Assembly (NCBI RefSeq): GCF_000949135.2
Contig: NZ_JTAN02000021.1
Span: 186,001-250,000, forward strand
Direction of reading: 5' to 3'
DNA: 64,000 nt
From: Burkholderia sp. USMB20
GTDB taxonomy: Bacteria > Pseudomonadota > Gammaproteobacteria > Burkholderiales > Burkholderiaceae
The notes beneath the pieces were generated by a model. That model made no database searches. It saw nothing but the letters and a program-made list of their open reading frames with translations, and was not told the DNA's origin. This document shows positions 62,203-64,000 of this stretch, one piece after another. The stretch's first letter is position 1, and every line of letters starts with the position of its first letter. Position numbers and translations under genes: made by a program.

Positions 62203-62230
62203 GGCCAGGAAGGGACGTTCGACATCAGCG
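62203..62230 (+). repeat. Dispersed island repeat, copy B
   Basis: GGCCAGGAAGGGACGTTCGA continuing CATCAGCG; closest relative is copy A. It sits in the 302-bp gap 62104-62405, which otherwise holds only the next gene's ribosome-binding site (GAGAGGT). Confidence 0.6.
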
Positions 62231-62405
62231 GTGAGATCGTCGACAATCCATGAACCCGTAGATGTTCACGGTTCGGTGGCAGGTCAGCGGAGGTTCGCTA
62301 CCGAGGAGGAGTCGACAGCCCCTGCCTAGCCTCCCGCTTATTGCGGTCACACGCGCATCCTGGCTACCAGTATTGTGCGCAACGCCCCAAATGAGAGGTA
62401 TATCG

Positions 62406-62873
62406 ATGACCTGGCTCGGGCCCCTCGCAAGTTTCGGCGGCAGTTTGATTATCGCAATCATTACCGCTCTCCTTACTGTTCGCCTCGCGCTGAAGCGCTT
62501 TTATGCTGAGAAGTGGTGGGAACGACAGGGCGCGGCCTACGAGTCGATCTTTGAGGCACTCCATCACGTTAGAAACTACGCGGATACTAATCTTTCATTC
62601 TCCCTTCGAGGTCGGGAATTGCCTGAGGAAGGCGAACGGGAGCTAACCGAAAAGCTTCAAGGCGCGATGGCTGAACTCCGAAAGCAAGTGGATATAGGCA
62701 GCTTTGTCCTGTCGGAAAGCGCCATTCGCGTTATGGTTAAGTTTATGTCCGATTTGGACGGATCAACCAAGACGACGTGCTGGCAGGAGCATCTTGAGCT
62801 AAAGCTGGCTTCTGTCGACAGTTGCTTATCGAGCATGCGTCTTATAGCAAGACAAGACTTGAGGCTCAAATAG
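62406..62873 (+). CDS. Membrane-anchored protein, function unknown
   Basis: 155 residues. One N-terminal transmembrane helix (LASFGGSLIIAIITALLTVR) is followed by a helical cytosolic domain (KWWERQGAAYESIFEALHHV, ELTEKLQGAMAELRKQ). I do not recognise it; the layout (TM helix, conserved WWERQGAAYE, helical domain) is common in uncharacterised island proteins. GAGAGGT gives a good ribosome-binding site. Codon use is unlike the core genome, fitting horizontal origin. Confidence 0.72.
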   Translation: MTWLGPLASFGGSLIIAIITALLTVRLALKRFYAEKWWERQGAAYESIFEALHHVRNYADTNLSFSLRGRELPEEGERELTEKLQGAMAELRKQVDIGSFVLSESAIRVMVKFMSDLDGSTKTTCWQEHLELKLASVDSCLSSMRLIARQDLRLK

Positions 62874-62937
62874 CGTTCTCATGTCCCCGTGACGTCTTGG
62901 TTTGACGCAAGCCCGCACTCGTCAATCGGCCGGGTTC

Positions 62938-62958
62938 GGCCAAGAGCCGACCTTCGCC
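62938..62958 (+). repeat. Dispersed island repeat, copy E
   Basis: GGCCAAGAGCCGACCTTCGC plus one base; lies in the 137-bp gap before the last gene. Confidence 0.4.
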
Positions 62959-63010
62959 AACGGCCGCCTTGCGGTTGGAAAATCACAAGGGCACTTACGA
63001 CCTCATCACT

Positions 63011-63862
63011 ATGACACCCGATCAGATTAACGCCATCTACCAGAATCTCTGCCAGAGGACGCTGAATCCTGCAGAACTTAAGCGGCAACTGGACAGCGTC
63101 GTAAACAATTCCACTGCTGTCGACGCTGTCCTCTACTTGCCGATGTATTCGATGGGAATGGGCCAGGCCGGCATAACTCGACGCATTGACGCGCTCCGAG
63201 CGCTGCCATTCACGATAGAAGATGCCGTCAGTGGTAGACAGACGGTTGCCGACATTGAGCAGCTCGCCGTTGTCGGCGGAAAAGAATTCGGGATGCGCAG
63301 GCGCGTCGAGGAACTCTTCATGCGGGCGAAAGAGATTTCCGCTTATGGAACGGACCGGCTCGCGACAGTTCTTCAACCGAAGAAGAATTGGTCACTCGAC
63401 GATATCGTAGATCCGTTCACGGTCCTCTATACCTTTACAGGTGTCGCAGACAAGGCGGCGCTTCATATCCTGATGGACCTGGGATGGGGAGTGGTAAAAC
63501 CGGATCGGCATATTTGTCGGTTCGTCAGCAGGCTAGGTGGCCAATGGAAACGATACTTTCCTTACGGCGCTACGGATGATCTCCGCCCAGCGCTCACGCT
63601 TCCGTTCGTGAGAGCATGGCAGGACGCTTGCGCACCCTTTTCTTCGAGTGCGCTGGCGCCACCGCCATCGCGCAACGGTGTGATGTTCCCAGGTGTCTCT
63701 GAGCTCAGCTCTCGCCAAGTCGATCGCTTGGTTATGTGGTACGCGCAGGACCGAGCGAAGGAGGAGCACGGGTGGCGCCCAAAGCCTGTTTGCGGCAAAC
63801 AACCGGACTGCCAAAGTTGTTCGGTTCAGGATTGTGACGCGCGCGAGCAAGACTCGGCATGA
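63011..63862 (+). CDS. Endonuclease III-like (HhH-GPD) DNA glycosylase with Fe-S-type cysteines
   Basis: 283 residues. The centre aligns with endonuclease III: TGVADKAALHILMDLGWG keeps the catalytic lysine (Lys148), and VVKPDRHICRFVSRLG keeps the aspartate (Asp165), spaced as in Nth. The C-terminus has four cysteines, 261, 267, 270 and 275 (C-X5-C-X2-C-X4-C), close to the 4Fe-4S loop of Nth (C-X6-C-X2-C-X5-C). The N-terminal 100 residues are not typical. A bifunctional glycosylase/AP lyase acting on damaged or modified bases is predicted. The start is uncertain (ATG 63011 or TTG 62969); no ribosome-binding site is clear. Confidence 0.75.
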   Translation: MTPDQINAIYQNLCQRTLNPAELKRQLDSVVNNSTAVDAVLYLPMYSMGMGQAGITRRIDALRALPFTIEDAVSGRQTVADIEQLAVVGGKEFGMRRRVEELFMRAKEISAYGTDRLATVLQPKKNWSLDDIVDPFTVLYTFTGVADKAALHILMDLGWGVVKPDRHICRFVSRLGGQWKRYFPYGATDDLRPALTLPFVRAWQDACAPFSSSALAPPPSRNGVMFPGVSELSSRQVDRLVMWYAQDRAKEEHGWRPKPVCGKQPDCQSCSVQDCDAREQDSA

Positions 63863-64000
63863 CACAACACTCGACGTGCGGAAGTGACATCAGGCCATAG
63901 TTTTCGGGAGGCTGCTTTTCGGCTTCGAATCCTGACCGCGGAAGTTCCGGATTGGGTCGGATAGCGCCCGCCGGTAGAGGTGCACACTCAATCTCCCTTT

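Overview
The window is high-GC DNA from a Burkholderia, most likely a Burkholderia cepacia complex strain and plausibly a secondary chromosome. The best evidence is the three-gene FAD glucose dehydrogenase at 8.5-11.9 kb. Its 168/539/425-residue subunits, C212/C213/C218/C222 cluster and triple-haem cytochrome match the enzyme known from B. cepacia. A DUF3331 gene, a Burkholderia-type porin and a paaH-paaK unit agree. No rRNA, tRNA or CRISPR was seen.

Layout. 0-8.2 kb: an alpha-2-macroglobulin gene followed by pbpC (cut by the left edge), a cell-envelope defence/repair pair. 8.5-13.7 kb: glucose dehydrogenase operon, DoxX-like protein, porin. 13.8-18.7 kb: cysteine hydrolase, an M20 amidohydrolase plus MFS importer divergent from a LysR regulator, and ppnP. 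18.8-23.2 kb: small secreted protein, then a ClC-type anion transporter with its MarR regulator and an HPP-type transporter; both transporters carry CBS domains, and closely matching AT-rich palindromes lie upstream of both transcription units. 23.5-28 kb: two LysR genes (one carrying two compensating frameshifts) and a 2-hydroxyacid dehydrogenase/MFS pair. 28.5-31.7 kb: a coiled-coil membrane protein, a solute-binding/LysM fusion, a 14-bp minisatellite and a ChaA-type antiporter. 32.2-36.8 kb: phenylacetate genes paaH and paaK with a crotonase, behind a TetR-type palindrome, then a MarC protein. 37-45 kb: aldo/keto reductase, CPBP protease, VC0807-like protein, butanediol dehydrogenase with a candidate sigma-54 promoter, DUF3331 protein, and a tandem-GNAT protein divergent from a MocR regulator across an 11-bp-periodic repeat array. 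45-50.3 kb: LysR regulator divergent from an operon of three RraA-family proteins, an aminotransferase and an alpha/beta hydrolase, a catabolic cluster I cannot assign to a substrate. 50.3-57.2 kb: MFS exporter, LysR, HtrA-like protease with an altered active-site motif, two AraC-family regulators.

From about 57.3 kb to the right edge the DNA looks like an accessory island: lower GC, wide gene spacing, an IS30-type transposase remnant, short dispersed repeats between genes, and genes of unusual type. These are a J-domain protein, a Rap1a/Tai-like small secreted protein, a cytosolic SGNH hydrolase, a Tat-exported FAD oxidoreductase, a membrane-anchored unknown and an endonuclease III-like DNA glycosylase.

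The strongest leads for new biology are the triple-RraA operon, the CBS-gated anion-transport regulon, and the endonuclease III-like gene in the island. Gene starts were chosen by ribosome-binding sites and family alignment from memory; no database search was run.
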